From contig NZ_BOMQ01000024.1 in NCBI RefSeq assembly GCF_016862275.1, forward strand, positions 62,001-126,000: DNA of 64,000 bases, given 5' to 3'. This DNA comes from Actinoplanes nipponensis (GTDB lineage: Bacteria; Actinomycetota; Actinomycetes; Mycobacteriales; Micromonosporaceae). The notes under the pieces are model-generated. The model was given only the letters and a program-made list of their open reading frames with translations, was not told where the DNA came from and did no database searches. Below are positions 63,428-64,000 of this stretch, one piece after another. Both the position numbers and the translations under genes were made by a program. How positions within the stretch are numbered: the stretch's first letter is position 1; each line of letters starts with the position of its first letter.

Positions 63428-64000
63428 CCGTCACCACCCCCAAGGGCTTCCGGGCCAGCGGCGTCGCCGCCGGGCTCAAGAGCGGCGGCGGCCTCGACGT
63501 CGCGCTCGTCGTCAACGACGGGCCGGACACCACCGTGGCCGGCGTCTTCACCGCCAACCGGGTCAAGGCCGCCCCCGTGCTGTGGAGCCAGCAGATCCTC
63601 AAGGGCGGGATCGTGCGCGCCGTGGTGCTCAACTCGGGCGGCGCCAACGCCTGCACCGGCAGCCAGGGCTTCCGCGACACCCACGCCACCGCCGAGCACA
63701 CCGCCGCCGCGCTGCGCGGCGGGCCCAAGCCGCTGCTGGTCGGCGCCGGTGACGTCGCGGTCTGCTCGACCGGCCTGATCGGCGAGCTGCTGCCCATGGA
63801 CAAGCTGCTGCCCGGGGTGAGCGCCGCGGTCAAGACGCTGCGGCCCGACGGCGGCGCGGCCGCCGCGAGCGCCATCATGACCACCGACACGGTGGCCAAG
63901 AACGCGGTCGCGCACGGCGCGGGCTGGTCGGTCGGCGGCATGGCCAAGGGCGCCGGGATGCTCGCCCCGGCCCTGGCCACCATGCTGGTCGTGCTCACCA
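63424..64000 (+). CDS. argJ: Glutamate N-acetyltransferase / ornithine acetyltransferase, partial
   Basis: It recycles the acetyl group in arginine synthesis and may also make N-acetylglutamate. The 192 codons present start at GTG (VTVTTPKGFRASGVAAGLK) and contain VLNSGGANACTG, the SSTGLIGE-like block CSTGLIGELLPMDK and TTDTVAKNAV. The sequence stops at GMLAPALATMLVVLT, just where ArgJ self-cleaves before a Thr (the family ATMLxxxxTDA motif). The C-terminal part lies beyond the window. Confidence 0.95.
   Translation, partial: MTVTTPKGFRASGVAAGLKSGGGLDVALVVNDGPDTTVAGVFTANRVKAAPVLWSQQILKGGIVRAVVLNSGGANACTGSQGFRDTHATAEHTAAALRGGPKPLLVGAGDVAVCSTGLIGELLPMDKLLPGVSAAVKTLRPDGGAAAASAIMTTDTVAKNAVAHGAGWSVGGMAKGAGMLAPALATMLVVLT

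Overview
This is a very GC-rich actinobacterial chromosome segment with frequent GTG starts and 1-4 bp stop/start overlaps. BldD, an actinobacterial integration host factor and a helicase-dead PriA all occur in it. BldD together with the locus order efp-nusB-bldD-pyrR-pyrB-pyrC-carA-carB points to a mycelial, sporulating actinomycete. My best guess is the family Micromonosporaceae (Actinoplanes-like), but that is inference, because no rRNA or marker comparison was possible. No tRNA, rRNA, CRISPR array, insertion sequence or prophage was seen.

Positions 1-21,280 are mainly conserved core genes. efp and nusB are followed by a 1.6-kb non-coding stretch that is almost free of adenine and carries ~90-bp repeats. 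Next comes leftward bldD with a promoter overlapped by a BldD-box-like sequence. The rightward pyrimidine operon (pyrR, pyrB, pyrC, carA, carB, pyrD, pyrF) begins with a PyrR-type RNA hairpin next to the pyrR ribosome site and is interrupted by bioA. mihF, gmk, rpoZ, coaBC, metK and priA follow. priA contains two unrelated in-frame tandem-repeat arrays.

Positions 21,284-33,931 hold a LysE-type exporter, an acetyltransferase and a frameshifted remnant, then def-fmt-rsmB. PrsW-like, sulfotransferase-like and septum-formation-type genes come next, then rpe, a REC-GGDEF regulator, and the FMN-riboswitch-controlled operon ribD-ribE-ribBA-ribH. Positions 33,964-39,285 hold an MFS transporter, a polar amino-acid ABC importer (three genes), hisE-hisG and a small membrane protein.

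Positions 39,286-45,852 are the translation block infC-rpmI-rplT, an rRNA methyltransferase, and pheS-pheT. It has an attenuator-like leader, and infC appears to start at AUC. A perfect 42-bp palindrome ends this block.

Positions 45,931-62,210 are a mostly leftward accessory block. It contains a divergent SAM-hydrolase-like gene, small hydrolases and reductases, two secreted enzymes (M28 peptidase, class A beta-lactamase-like), an ABC transporter with its own two-component system, lipoproteins, a SanA-like protein and a GH3 glycosidase. At the right edge, argC-argJ starts behind an ARG-box-like dyad and argJ runs off the window.

Most of the window is housekeeping. The best candidates for new biology are the repeat-loaded PriA, the adenine-poor repeat region next to bldD, the infC leader and start codon, and the KYG-type beta-lactamase-like protein. 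I did not find a convincing undescribed multi-gene system.
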